This document shows, in pieces, positions 19,013 to 30,400 of a DNA stretch of 64,000 bases; the stretch's first letter is position 1, and each line of letters starts with the position of its first letter. The position numbers and the translations under genes were made by a program. The notes below the pieces were generated by a model that ran no database searches, was not told the origin of the DNA, and was given only the letters and a program-made list of their open reading frames with translations. Origin of the DNA: Linnemannia schmuckeri (taxonomy: Eukaryota > Mortierellomycota > Mortierellomycetes > Mortierellales > Mortierellaceae); NCBI GenBank assembly GCA_029449235.1, contig JANATG010000001.1, positions 1-64,000 on the forward strand, given 5' to 3'.

Positions 19013-22000
19013 CTGCTCCCTCCTCTTTTCCTCTGGATCAGAGGAGTAAGCGTTTTTCTTCAGATAAGTTTTCTTCTTTTTCTTTTCCAAATAAAAAGCA
19101 CTCTCTGCCCAAAGACCTTGCTCCTCCTTCATCTTCAATTACCAATACACTTGTTGACCCTCTACCTCCGATCCCCCCTCCTGTTATGGCTGTTTTGCCT
19201 ACTGTATACGCCTCTCCCATTGTCCCTTCTCAAGAGGGGGATGGATTGACAAATACAATGGACCTGGACCCATCTGTGTCTCCTCCCTCTCTAGCCCCCA
19301 CATCCATCTTGTCTGTACCTGATTCCGTACCTGCCTCGGTGTCTGTGCCTATGTCTTCGTCTGCAATCGATCTGCCAACTATTGTTCCTGAATCCATCCT
19401 CTCTGTGTCCGATTTGGTGTCTGTGCCCTTGACCAAGAGCAAAATCCGTCGCTTGCGCAAAAAAGGAGTTGGTGTTTCTACTTTTACTGTCGAACAGGCA
19501 AAGACAACCCTCCTTACTTTTGTCTGCAATGTTAATGGCCACACCGCTCGGATTCTAATTGATGGTGGAGCTCAGGGTAACGTGATCTCATCCTCTTTTG
19601 TTAAAAAACACGCAATCCCTCTTCACTCTTCATCTCCCATCCCCATCATCCTCCCCAACGGTTCACAATCCTTTTCTGCTCACACCGCCAACGTCACCCT
19701 CCATCGCCAACAATACTCCACCGACCTCAATCCCATTGTCTACCCATTGAAAAAATACGACCTTCTCCTGGGTAAACCCTGGCTCGCCCAAAACAACCCT
19801 CTCATCAACTGGCGCACAAACAACCTCCGCATCAACCACAACGGCATCGACATCGACTGGGACTGCACCGGTTTTCAGTCTTCCTCCATCAGCAACCGCA
19901 CTCGCGGCCTTCTTCTTTCCCACATTCACTTTTACACTGAGGCAACCACCCCCGACAGTGAAATATACCTTGCACTCATTCATTCTAACAACAAAAACAA
20001 CAACGACAACATCACCACCGACAATGACCAACCTACCCCTGACCAAGAACAACCTTCCATCACCCCCATTCCCCCACGACCACCTCCCTCTCTCCCTCCC
20101 GACATCCATACTATTGTTCACGACGAATTCCCGGACGTCTTTCCCACCGCCCTTCCCTCTGGTCTCCCTCCGGACCGTGGAGATGCTATGCGCATTGAAA
20201 CGGACCCTACTGCCGATCCACCTTTCAAACCTGTTATTCGACTTTCCATTGCCGAGTTGGACGAACTCAAAAAGCAACTCGACGATCTACTTGCCAAGAA
20301 ACTGATCAAACCTAGTACCTCCCCCTATGGTGCTCCGGTCCTCTTTGTCAAAAAGGCTGACGGTTCTCTTCGTATGTGTGTGGACTACCGTGGCCTCAAC
20401 CGTATCACCAGAAAGAACCGCCACCCTCTGCCCAGGATTGACGAATTGATCGACCGCTTTCGTGGGGCCCAGTATTTCACCAAGTTGGACTTGATCTCAG
20501 GGTACCACCAGCAGCGTATCTATGAACCTCATACTCACAAGACCGCCTTTCGCTGCAGGTACGGTCACTTTGAGTTCAATGTCGTCCCTTTTGGCCTCAC
20601 AAATGCACCCGCGTCATTCTCCAATATGATGCTCAAGGTCCTCGATCCGGTTCTCGACAAGTGGGTAGTTGTCTATTTAGACGATATCCTGATTTATTCA
20701 AAGACTAAGGCCGAACACCTCCGTCATATCCGCAGTGTCCTCACCCTCCTCCGCAAGCATGGTCTCTATGTGAAATTGAGCAAGTGCTCCTTTATGCAAG
20801 AAGAAACCGAGTTCCTGGGTCATGTCATCTCCAAGAATGGTCTCCACACCAACGCTGGTCTTGTTCGCGCCATCCGCGAGTGGCCTTGCCCAAGAAAGCA
20901 AAAGGACGTTCAGCAGTTCATTGGGTTGGCACAATTTTATCAACAGTATATAAAAAACTTTGCTGACATCGCCCTTCCTCTTACATCGCTACTAGGTGAA
21001 GGTCGACAGTTCGTCTGGGATGACACCACCGAGTCCGCTTTTCTTGCGCTCAAGAATGCCATCAGCACCGCCCCGGTCTTGCGCATCTTTGATCCAAACC
21101 TACGTTCGACCGTTGAGACCGATGCCTCTGGCTTTGCTGTTGGCGCGGTGCTCTTCCAGACGGACAGCAATGGCGTATCTCGTCCGGTCGCCTTCACCTC
21201 ACGAAAGTTGAACTCAGCTGAGAAAAATTACCCAACCCATGAACAAGAGCTACTTGCTGTCGTCCACGCCCTGAAGACTTGGAGATACTACTTGGACGGG
21301 TCCCATTTTATTGTATATACAGACCATGACACCCTTAGACACTTCCCCACCCAACCAAAACTGACCCGGCGACAAGCAAGGTGGATGGAACTGTTACAGG
21401 AATATGACTTTGACTTCAAGTTCAAGCGAGGTGTTGATAATGTCGTTCCTGATGCCCTCTCTCGGCGACCGGATTATCAAGACCCGCCACCGGCACCCAT
21501 GTCGATCAATGCCCTTGACCTTCAGTCCGACTCAGGTTTGAGGCAGCGCCTGATAGATGGATATCAAGAGGATGCTCGCCTTGCTTCCATCTATCAAAGC
21601 TGCCTCGGAGGGAAGTCACCAGCATCTTATTTTTTGCACAATGGGTTGCTTTATGTTAAACGACGTAGTGACTCGTTGCTTTGTATACCAAAGTCCTCTG
21701 ACCTGCGTTCTCTCCTCCTTCATGACGTACACGACGCTGCAATAGCGGGCCATTTAGGTTTTGACAAAACCTACGCCGCCTTGCGTCGTTTTGCCTTCTG
21801 GCCTCGGATGTCTGTTGATACCCGTCAATATATTGAGTCCTGCTCAAGCTGTCAACGCAACAAGGCGGTACGACGTCTTCCTGCTGGACTACTCCGCCCC
21901 CTAGAGATCCCCGAGCAACGCTGGGACACTGTGTCGATGGACTTTGTTGTCAAACTTCCTATGACAGCTCGCAAGTTTGACGCCATCACCGTTTTTGTGG

Positions 22001-23052
22001 ACAAGCTGTCCAAGCAAGTTCACTTTGCACCAAGTCGAACCACGGATACTGCTGTTGAGGTTGCCAACTGTTTTTTCAGCAACGTCTTCCGTCTACATGG
22101 AATGCCTAGCACCATCGTCTCGGATCGGGATACCAAATTCACCAGCACCTTCTGGCGTCGTCTACAGGAGCGTCTAGGCACCAAGCTTGCCATGTCCTCG
22201 TCCTTCCACCCCCAGACTGATGGCCAATCCGAGAGAGCGATTCAGACTCTAAAGACAATGCTGCGCGGCTTAGTCAATCATAAGCAAGACGACTGGGACC
22301 TGTATCTGTCGGCGGCCGAATTTGCATACAACAACGCAGTTCACTCCTCCACTGGTGTCTCACCCTTCTTTTTGAACCACGGATTTCATCCTCGAGTACC
22401 TGCCTCCCTCCTCGCTCCCGTCACCCCGTCCTCCTCATCCTCCTCATCCTCACTGGACTTTGACTCCTTTATCTCCGCACAATAGTCTGCCCTTACGATT
22501 GCTCGCGAGAGCCTTCTTGAGGCTCAAGCTCAACAGATCAAGCACGCCGATGCTCATCGACGACCTCACTCCTATAAAGTTGGCGATCAAGTTTTACTCA
22601 GCACCGAGCACATCACCACGGCCTACGATTCCACCCGCCCTGCTGCTTCCCTTCAAGCTCGCTTTTTTGGCCCTTTCACGCTTCTTCAGCAACGCTCACC
22701 AGTTTCCTTTCAGGTCGAGCTCCCACCCACCATGCGCATTCATGATGTCTTTCACGTCGACCGATTCAAGCCCTATATTCCATCACCAGAATCTCTCGGT
22801 CGACGCTCCCTGCCACCTCCTGAGCCCGAGGTTGTTAATGGCGAAGTCGAGTACGAGGTTGAGGCCATCTTAGCACACAGATCAAGACGAAGAAGGACGG
22901 AGTTCCTTATCAAGTGGGCGGGTTATGACGCGGCCAAAGACTCTACCTGGGAGCCACTCAAGGCTTTAACCAACTCATCCATTATTCTCCACAAGTACTG
23001 CCAGGAACATGGGCTTCTTTTTTTATTAGGGGAAGGTGTAACAGGATCGTAG
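18974..23052 (+). pseudogene. Family B Pol of B2, with one nonsense codon
   Basis: Entered by -1 frameshift. Order: Ser/Pro-rich linker, protease (LIDGGAQGN), RT (YLDD), RNase H, integrase with D, D, E triad, then chromodomain. CAG is replaced by TAG at 22483-22485, after the integrase core, so the C-terminal integrase tail and chromodomain (through 23052) are not made in frame. B1 has CAG there. The last four sense codons and the TAG stop lie inside the 3' LTR. Without the chromodomain the copy could be poorly targeted rather than wholly inactive; that is a guess. Confidence 0.9.
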
Positions 23053-23297
23053 ATTGCCTCCTGCTTTTGGCAGCCTTGTTCCTTAATTACCTTATTAATA
23101 TCTTGTGTGTCTGTCTTACACATATTACCCCTGCTTAGTATTGCTTCGCCCTCATTCCCCATAGACATATAAATACCCTTTCCCTTCTGTACAATAAACC
23201 TCATTCCTTCTTGCCCTTTCCTCTTGTCCCTACATCCCCTTGTCTCTTTCCCTTGTTATTACCCTTGCCTCTTGTCCCTTGCTCTGCTCCTATTACA
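23037..23297 (+). repeat. 3' LTR of B2
   Basis: 261-bp LTR preceded by the purine-rich tract AGGGGAAGG and followed by the GGATA duplication. Confidence 0.95.
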
Positions 23298-24093
23298 GGA
23301 TACCACCAGCAGAGGATATATGAACCACACACCCACAAAACAGCATTTCGATGTCGTTACGGCCATTTTGAATTTAATGTCGTTCCGTTCGGACTCACCA
23401 ACGCACCAGCCTCATTCTCTAATATGATGCTACGAGTACTGGATCCGGTTCTGGACAAATGGGTGGTGGTATACCTCGACGACATCCTGATCTATTCCAA
23501 AACCGAGGCCGACCATCTGAAACACCTTCGCAGCGTCCTTAAACTTCTACGAAAACATGGACTGTACGTCAAACTCAGCAAATGCTCATTCATGCAGGAG
23601 CAGACTGAGTTCCTGGGCCATACCATCTCCAAGAACGGGATCTCCACCTCAGCAGGTCTTGTCAAAGCTATTCGGGAATGGCCTTGCCCCACCAGTATCA
23701 AAGATGTTCAACAATTTTTGGGCCTCGCACAGTTCTACCAGACCTACATCGACAAGTTTGCCGACATTGCCCTACCCCTCTCGGAGCTTCTAGCAGGCGG
23801 AGCGACTTTTTCATGGGACAACGACAAGAAACAGGCATTCATCACTCTCAAAGCGGCCATCAGCTCCGCCCCAGTTCTACGTATATTCGACCCCGACTTG
23901 CCAACCACCGTCGAAACGGATGCATCTGGATTTGCAATTGACGCTGTTCTCTTTCAGACGGACGCGGATGGAGTATCCCGACCCATTGCATTCACCTCAT
24001 GAAAATTACAACCAGCAGAACGGAACTACCCAACCCACGAGCAGGAGCTACTGGCAGTCGTGCACGCCCTCAGGACATGGCGATACTACCTAG
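23298..24093 (+). pseudogene. A-I pol: RT thumb to RNase H, with TGA
   Basis: Resumes the A-I RT frame after B2 (GYHQQRIYEPHTHK) and includes YLDD and the RNase H start (ETDASGFAI). CGA is replaced by TGA at 24000-24002. The segment ends at CCTAG (24089-24093), where a solo LTR is inserted. Confidence 0.92.
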
Positions 24094-24351
24094 TGTCAGA
24101 GTTTTACTCTGATGACTGGCACATGACCAACGCCACCAACTTCTAGATTCTTCTAGCGCCACCAAATGACCAAGTAGCCCTTGCTGACTAATCAAGCACT
24201 AGAACTATCCAGAGATAACCTGGTCTCCAAGTAACAATATAAATAGTCACCACGTCCGTAGTTTAGTTCAGTAGCCTTAATACAAGCTTTGTTCATAACA
24301 ATCCACTTTATTAAAGACTCACCCCCATAACAAGTCCACAGCCTTGTTACA
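24094..24351 (+). mobile_element. Solo LTR of a third retrotransposon family (C)
   Basis: 258 bp, starting TGTCAGAGTTTTACTC and ending CCTTGTTACA, with TG...CA ends. It is flanked by CCTAG at 24089-24093 and 24352-24356. Its sequence is unlike the A or B LTRs. It contains a TATA-like CAATATAAATAG (about 24235). It interrupts A-I pol within RNase H. It most likely remains from LTR-LTR recombination that removed the body of an element. Confidence 0.93.
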
Positions 24352-24356
24352 CCTAG

Positions 24357-26080
24357 ACGGATCCCACTTTATCGTTTACACGGACCATGCAACCCTTCGC
24401 CACTTCCCAACACAGCCTAAACTCACCCGCCGCCAGGCTCGATGGATGGAGCTGCTGCAGGAATACGACTTTGACTTCAAGTACAAGCGCGGAGCAGATA
24501 ACACAGTCCCCGACGCCCTGTCTCGACGACCCGACCATCGCGCGGAAGATTCAGTCAGCCCATCCACAGAACCAGTGGAGATTCATTCAATTGATATCCA
24601 GCTTGAACCAGGTGTGAGGCAGCGCCTGATAGAGGACTACCAGAACAGCCCCAGGCTTAGTCTCGTCTATAAAAGCTGCCTCGAGGGAAGTGTGCCCCCC
24701 GGTTATTCTTTTCACAATGGCCTTCTCTACTATAACCGCCGCGGCACCGTCGTTCTCGCTATCCCTCAGAAAGCTGACATTTGCCACTCTCTTTTGCATG
24801 ACTGCCACGATGCCCCCATAGCTGGCCACTTTGGGTTCAGGAAAACATACGACAAGCTGCGACGAATAGCATACTGGCCCAACATGGCAAAGGAGACCCA
24901 ACTCTATGTCGACTCGTGCAAGAAGTGTCAATGCAACAAGCCAAGTCAGGAGCGACCTGCTGGACTCCTTCAACCTCTACCCATTCCCGTCAGACGCTGG
25001 GAGGTGGTGACCATGGACTTTATAACCCATCTGCCCAAGACACCTCGCAATCATGATGCCATCACCGTCTTTGTCGACAAGTTATCCAAGCATGTCCACT
25101 TTGTCCCCAGCACCACCACCGCCACCGCCCCCGACGTTGCTTGCCAGTTTTTCGACAATGTGTTCCGCCATCATGGGATGCCAACAACAATCGTCTCGGA
25201 TCGCGATAGCAAATTCACCAGTCATTTTTGGCAGGAGCTCCACCGGCTTATGGATGTCAAGCTTGCGATGTCAACAGCCTATCACCCACAGACGGATGGA
25301 CAGACGGAAGTTATGAACAAGACACTAGGAATCATGCTGCGCGCCTTTATCGATGAAAAGCAGACTAACTGGGACACCCTCCTCCCTGCAGCGGAATTTG
25401 CCTACAACAACTCCGTCCACCACTCAACCGGCCATTCACCTTTTTTCCTTAATACTGGACAACATCCCCGCATCCCCGCCACCCTCCTCTCCCACACTGA
25501 CAGCAACGTCCCCAGCGTCCATGACTATCTGGATCAGCAAGCAACGGCACTAATTTTCGCCCAGAATACACTGCAGCGAGCTCAGGATCATCAAAAGGAA
25601 CAAGCCGACAAGAGACGACGCGACCATGACTACAAAGTTGGCGACAAGGTCCTTCTCAGTGCAGAGAACATTACCATGCCAGCCGACAGCGGACTCAGCT
25701 CGGACAAGCTCAAGCCTCGTTTTATTGGACCATTCACCCTACTGGAGCAACGATCACCAGTTACCTTCCTCGTCAACTTACCCCCCTTCTACAACATCCA
25801 CAATATCTTTCACGTTGATCTTTTTCGCCACTATATTGAGTCACCACTTACATTCGGCCGCCGAACACCAGCACCACCACCACCTGTCGTCGTCGAAGGC
25901 ACCGAGGAATACGAGGTCGAATCCATTCTACGATACAGAAAGTACCGGCGACAGCACCAGTTCCTCATTGCTTGGAAAGGTTACGGACGTGAGGATCAGA
26001 CATGGGAGCCAGCTGCCAACCTGGAAAATTGCCAAGACCTGGTCAACGCATTCAAAAAGGACCATGGGATCGTTTTTTAA
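24357..26080 (+). pseudogene. A-I pol: RNase H end, integrase, chromodomain
   Basis: Continues A-I pol from RNase H (DGSHFIVYTDHATL) through the integrase zinc region, where the conserved Glu before the first Cys of the CxxC pair is Lys (CKKC). The D-D-E core (MDFITHLP, SDRDSKF, GQTEVMNK) and the chromodomain follow, to TAA 26078-26080. The domains look good, but the upstream interruptions prevent a normal polyprotein. Confidence 0.92.
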
Positions 26081-26090
26081 AAGGGGAAGG
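26079..26090 (+). other. Polypurine tract of A-I
   Basis: AAAAGGGGAAGG immediately before the 3' LTR, the expected plus-strand priming site. It is the same tract as in A-III, A-IV and A-V, and family B has AGGGGAAGG in the same place. Confidence 0.85.
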
Positions 26091-26188
26091 TGCAACGATT
26101 GGACCCCCGATTACCTTAATTAGATAAATAGACAACTATTACCAAAATACAAAGACATTTCTTCCTTCCACTCCTTACAAAAGTTGCA
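26091..26188 (+). repeat. 3' LTR of A-I
   Basis: 98-bp LTR, TGCAACGATTGG...AAGTTGCA. It differs from 2298-2395 by at least one base (GACATTTC versus GACATCTC), so A-I is older than A-IV and A-V. Confidence 0.95.
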
Positions 26189-26211
26189 CATCCGTTGTTA
26201 TCCTGCAGATA
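26189..26211 (-). pseudogene. 23-bp family A gag scrap between two LTRs
   Basis: The reverse complement reads as family A gag at the site just before the zinc knuckle (TATCTGCAGGATAACAACGG). It ends in AGATA next to the LTR at 26212. It is interpreted as the remaining minus-strand piece of the host copy A-0. Confidence 0.85.
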
Positions 26212-27321
26212 TGCAACGATTGGACCCCCGATTACCTTAATTAGATAAATAGACAACTATTACCAAAATACAAAGACATCTCTTCCTTTCACTCCTTACA
26301 AAAGTTGCATGGTAGCAAAGGTTCACAATTCCACCAACAAGACCCCAGAATACTCAGCACAACCCCCAGAACACCCAGCACAAACCCCAGACTCCTCCAG
26401 CTCTCCAGAAACCTCACCTAGCACCTCCTCCATCCCCTCACCCTGTCTTCCACCCATCAACACATATTTTATCACTGACTTTTTATCGGAACTCACCATC
26501 ATGACCGACGACAACCTCGCCACCATCATTGAACTTGACACAACCTCCAAACCCGCCAAGTACGACGGCACTCGCGATGGCTTCAAATGCCTCGCCTGGC
26601 TGAAAGAGGTGCAACGCTACTTTACCATGAAGAACATACCCGACAGAAAACGCACCATCCATGCCGTCAACCTCCTCAACCAAACCTCTCTCCTCTGGTG
26701 GGAATCACTTAACATCGACGACACCTGCGAGTACTCCACCTTTACAACCCTGTTCAAGAAGGCATACATGCCTGATGGATTTCTCGAGCAAGTTCGCGGC
26801 CTTCTTCTCAATGCCAAGCTTACCACCAACCTGGCCGAGTACCTTACCCGCATTCGCCTCTACATGAACATCTTGCTCGCGGAAGATCCCACTGGTTGCG
26901 TGTTTCTCGAAGCCACCGTCAGAGTTGTTTTTCTCCAAGGCTGCCCCGACGATCTGAGACAGCTGCTTCAGACCGATCAGGTATCTAACCCCAACAACAC
27001 CTTTTTTGATATGTGTTCCAAGGCTGAAGGATTTGACACCATCTATGCTTTTGGCCCCAAAGGAGCCACAAAGGGTATGTTTGCCAAGGCTATGAATAGC
27101 ATGCGCTCTCACACTCCAACCACCAGCTCAAACCCAGCACCCCCAGCTTTTGACCCAATGGCAATGGAAATCGATAACATCAGCCTCGACCCCACCACCC
27201 GCGCCCTTATGGCCTCGGTCCAGTCCCTTACCATTGCCGTCCACGCCATGACAACCCAATTCAACAATCAACAATCCCAACCACGCCTTGCCCGCCTTAC
27301 CGACGATGAAAAGAAATATCT
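26212..27321 (+). pseudogene. Inverted 5' end of a family A element (LTR plus gag)
   Basis: A 98-bp LTR (26212-26309), then primer-binding site and gag up to ...KKYL, ending in TATCT at 27317-27321, where A-III begins. The matching right-hand piece of gag (TATCTGCAGG...) is not downstream of A-III. It lies inverted at 26189-26211. This is best explained as the 5' part of A-0 flipped by recombination between inverted LTRs. A separate truncated insertion is less likely. Confidence 0.8.
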
Positions 27322-27419
27322 TGCAACTTTTGTAAGGAGTGGAAGGAAGAGATGTCTTTGTATTTTGGTAATAGTTGTCTATTTATCTAATTAAGGTAAT
27401 CGGGGGTCCAATCGTTGCA
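27322..27419 (-). repeat. 3' LTR of A-III
   Basis: 98-bp family A LTR preceded by TATCT. Confidence 0.95.
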
Positions 27420-27429
27420 CCTTCCCCTT

Positions 27430-30400
27430 TTAAAAAACGATCCCATGGTCCTTTTTGAATGCGTTGACCAGGTCTTGGCAATTTTCCAGGTTGGCAGCTG
27501 GCTCCCATGTCTGATCCTCACGTCCGTAACCTTTCCAAGCAACGAGGAACTGGTGCTGTCGCCGGTACTTTCTGTATCGTAGAATGGATTCGACCTCGTA
27601 TTCCTCGGTGCCTTCGACGACGACAGGTGGTGGTGGTGCTGGTGTTCGGCGGCCGAATGTAAGTGGTGACTCAATATAGTGGCGAAAAAGGTCGACGTGA
27701 AAGATATTGTGGATGTTGTAGGAGGGGGGTAAGTCGACGAGGAAGGTAACTGGCGATCGTTGCTCCAGTAGGGTGAATGGTCCAATAAAACGAGGCTTGA
27801 GCTTGTCCGAGCTGAGCCCGCTGTCGGCTGGCATGGTAATGTTCTCTGCACTGAGAAGGACCTTGTCGCCAACTTTGTAGTCATGGTCGCGTCGTCTCTT
27901 GTCGGCTTGTTCCTTTTGATGATCCTGAGCTCGCTGCAGTGCATCCTGGGCGAAAATTAGTGCCGTTGCTTGCTGATCCAGATAGTCATGGACGCTGGGG
28001 ACGTTGCTGTCAGTGTGGGAGAGGAGGGTGGCGGGGATGCGGGGATGTTGTCCAGTGTTGAGGAAAAAAGGTGAATGGCCGGTTGAGTGGTGGACGGAGT
28101 TGTTGTAGGCAAATTCTGCTGCAGGGAGGAGGGTGTCCCAGTTAGTCTGCTTTTCATCGATAAAGGCGCGCAGCATGATTCCTAGTGTCTTGTTCATAAC
28201 TTCCGTCTGTCCATCCGTCTGTGGGTGATAGGCTGTTGACATTGCAAGCTTGACATCCATAAGCCGGTGGAGCTCCTGCCAAAAATGACTGGTGAATTTG
28301 CTATCGCGATCCGAGACGATTGTTGTTGGCATCCCATGATGGCGGAACACATTGTCGAAAAACTGGCGAGCAACGTCGGGGGCGGTGGCGGTGGTGGTGC
28401 TGGGAACAAAGTGGACATGCTTGGATAACTTGTCGACAAAGACGGTGATGGCATCATGATTGCGAGGTGTCTTGGGCAGATGGGTTATAAAGTCCATGGT
28501 CACCACCTCCCAGCGTCTGACGGGAATGGGTAGAGGTTGAAGGAGTCCAGCAGGTCGCTCCTGACTTGGCTTGTTGCGTTGACACTTCTCGCACGAGTCG
28601 ACATAGAGTTGGGTCTCCTTTGCCATGTTGGGCCAGTATGCTATTCGTCGCAGCTTGTCATATGTTTTCCTGAACCCAAAGTGGCCAGCTATGGGGGCAT
28701 CGTGGCAGTCATGCAAAAGAGAGTGGCAAATGTCAGCTTTCTGAGGGATAGCGAGAACGACGGTGCCGCGGCGGTCATAGTAGAGAAGGCCATTGTGAAA
28801 AGAATAACCGGGGGGCACACTTCCCTCGAGGCAGCTTTTATAGACGAGACTAAGCCTGGGGCTGTTCTGGTAGTCCTCTATCAGGCGCTGCCTCACACCT
28901 GGTTCAAGCTGGATATCAATTGAATGAATCTCCACTGGTTCTGTGGATGGGCTGACTGGATCTTCCGTGCGATGGTCGGGTCGTCGAGACAGGGCGTCGG
29001 GGACTGTGTTATCTGCTCCGCGCTTGTACTTGAAGTCAAAGTCGTATTCCTGCAGCAGCTCCATCCATCGAGCCTGGCGGCGGGTGAGTTTAGGCTGTGT
29101 TGGAAAGTGGCGAAGGGTTGCATGGTCTGTGTAAACAATAAAGTGGGATCCGTCTAGGTAGTATCGCCATGTCCTGAGGGCGTGCACGACTGCCAGTAGC
29201 TCCTGCTCGTGGGTTGGGTAGTTCCGTTCTGCTGGTTGTAATTTTCGTGAGGTGAATGCAACGGGTCGGGATATTCCGTTCACGTCCGTCTGAAAGAGAA
29301 CAGCGCCAATTGCAAATCCAGATGCATCCGTTTCGACGGTGGTTGGCAAGTCGGGGTCGAATATACGTAGAACTGGGGCGGAGCTGATGGCCGCTTTGAG
29401 GGTGATGAATGCCTGTTCCTTGTCGTTGTCCCATGAAAAAGTCGCTCCGCCTGCTAGAAGCTCCGAGAGGGGTAGGGCAATGTCGGCAAACTTGTCGATG
29501 TAGGTCTGGTAGAACTGTGCGAGGCCCAAAAATTGTTGAACATCTTTGATACTGGTGGGGCGAGGCCATTCCCGAATAGCTTTAACAAGACCTGCTGAGG
29601 TGGAGATCCCGTTCTTGGAGATGGTATGGCCCAGGAACTCAGTCTGCTCCTGCATGAATGAGCATTTGCTGAGTTTGACGTACAGTCCATGTTTTCGTAG
29701 AAGTTCAAGGACGCTGCGAAGGTGTTTCAGATGGTCGGCCTTGGTTTTGGAATAGATCAGGATGTCGTCGAGGTATACCACCACCCATTTGTCCAGAACC
29801 GGATCCAGTACTCGTAGCATCATATTAGAGAATGAGGCTGGTGCGTTGGTGAGTCCGAACGGAACGACATTAAATTCAAAATGGCCGTAACGACATCGAA
29901 ATGCTGTTTTGTGGGTGTGTGGTTCATATATCCTCTGCTGGTGGTATCCCGAGAGTAGATCCAGTTTGGTAAAATAGCGGGCGCCACGAAAACGATCGAT
30001 GAGTTCGTCAATTCTGGGTAGAGGGTGTCTGTTCTTCCTGGTAATCCTGTTCAGACCGCGGTAATCCACACACATACGCAGGGTGCCATCCTTTTTCCGA
30101 ACAAAGAGTACTGGGGCGCCATAGGGTGATGTGCTGGGCTTGATGAATTTTTTCGCAAGTAGATCGTCAAGTTGCTTCCTGAGTTCGTCGAGTTCTGCGA
30201 TTGAAAGGCGAATGACTGGCTTGAAGGGTGGATCGGCTGTTGGGTCTGTCTCAATTTTCATGGCATCGCCTCGGTCTGGTGGAAGGCCGCTCGGGAGTGT
30301 ATCGGGGAACACATTCTTAAACTCGTCTTCAACGATGGCTCTGATCTCAGGCGTCATAGCTGGGCGTTTGGGTGGTGCTGATGCGTCCTTGTCTTTGTTG

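Larger units (their letters stand above)
17564..23297 (+). mobile_element. B2: full-length family B chromovirus
   Basis: 5734 bp, with LTRs at 17564-17824 and 23037-23297 and target duplication GGATA at 17559-17563 and 23298-23302, inside the RT region of A-I. The primer-binding site TGGTAGCAAAG is at 17825. It is structurally complete, but pol has a premature TAG at 22483-22485. Confidence 0.96.
2298..26188 (+). mobile_element. A-I: family A Ty3/Gypsy chromovirus, multiply interrupted
   Basis: Plus-strand family A element bounded by 98-bp LTRs at 2298-2395 and 26091-26188. Its own sequence is 2298-3518, 14499-17563 (a tandemly duplicated portion), 23298-24093 and 24352-26188. It is interrupted by B1 (3519-14498), B2 (17564-23297) and a solo LTR (24094-24351). 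The left flank is CATGG and the right flank CATCC, so there is no matching 5-bp duplication. The two flanks lie about 798 bp apart in an intact family A copy, so host sequence was lost. Pol carries a TGA stop at 24000-24002, making this copy dead. Confidence 0.9.

Noticed and set aside
26212..27321. A separate truncated family A insertion (would-be A-II)
   Set aside because: Its flanks and the inverted 23-bp gag scrap fit the 5' part of A-0 flipped by LTR recombination, which needs fewer events.
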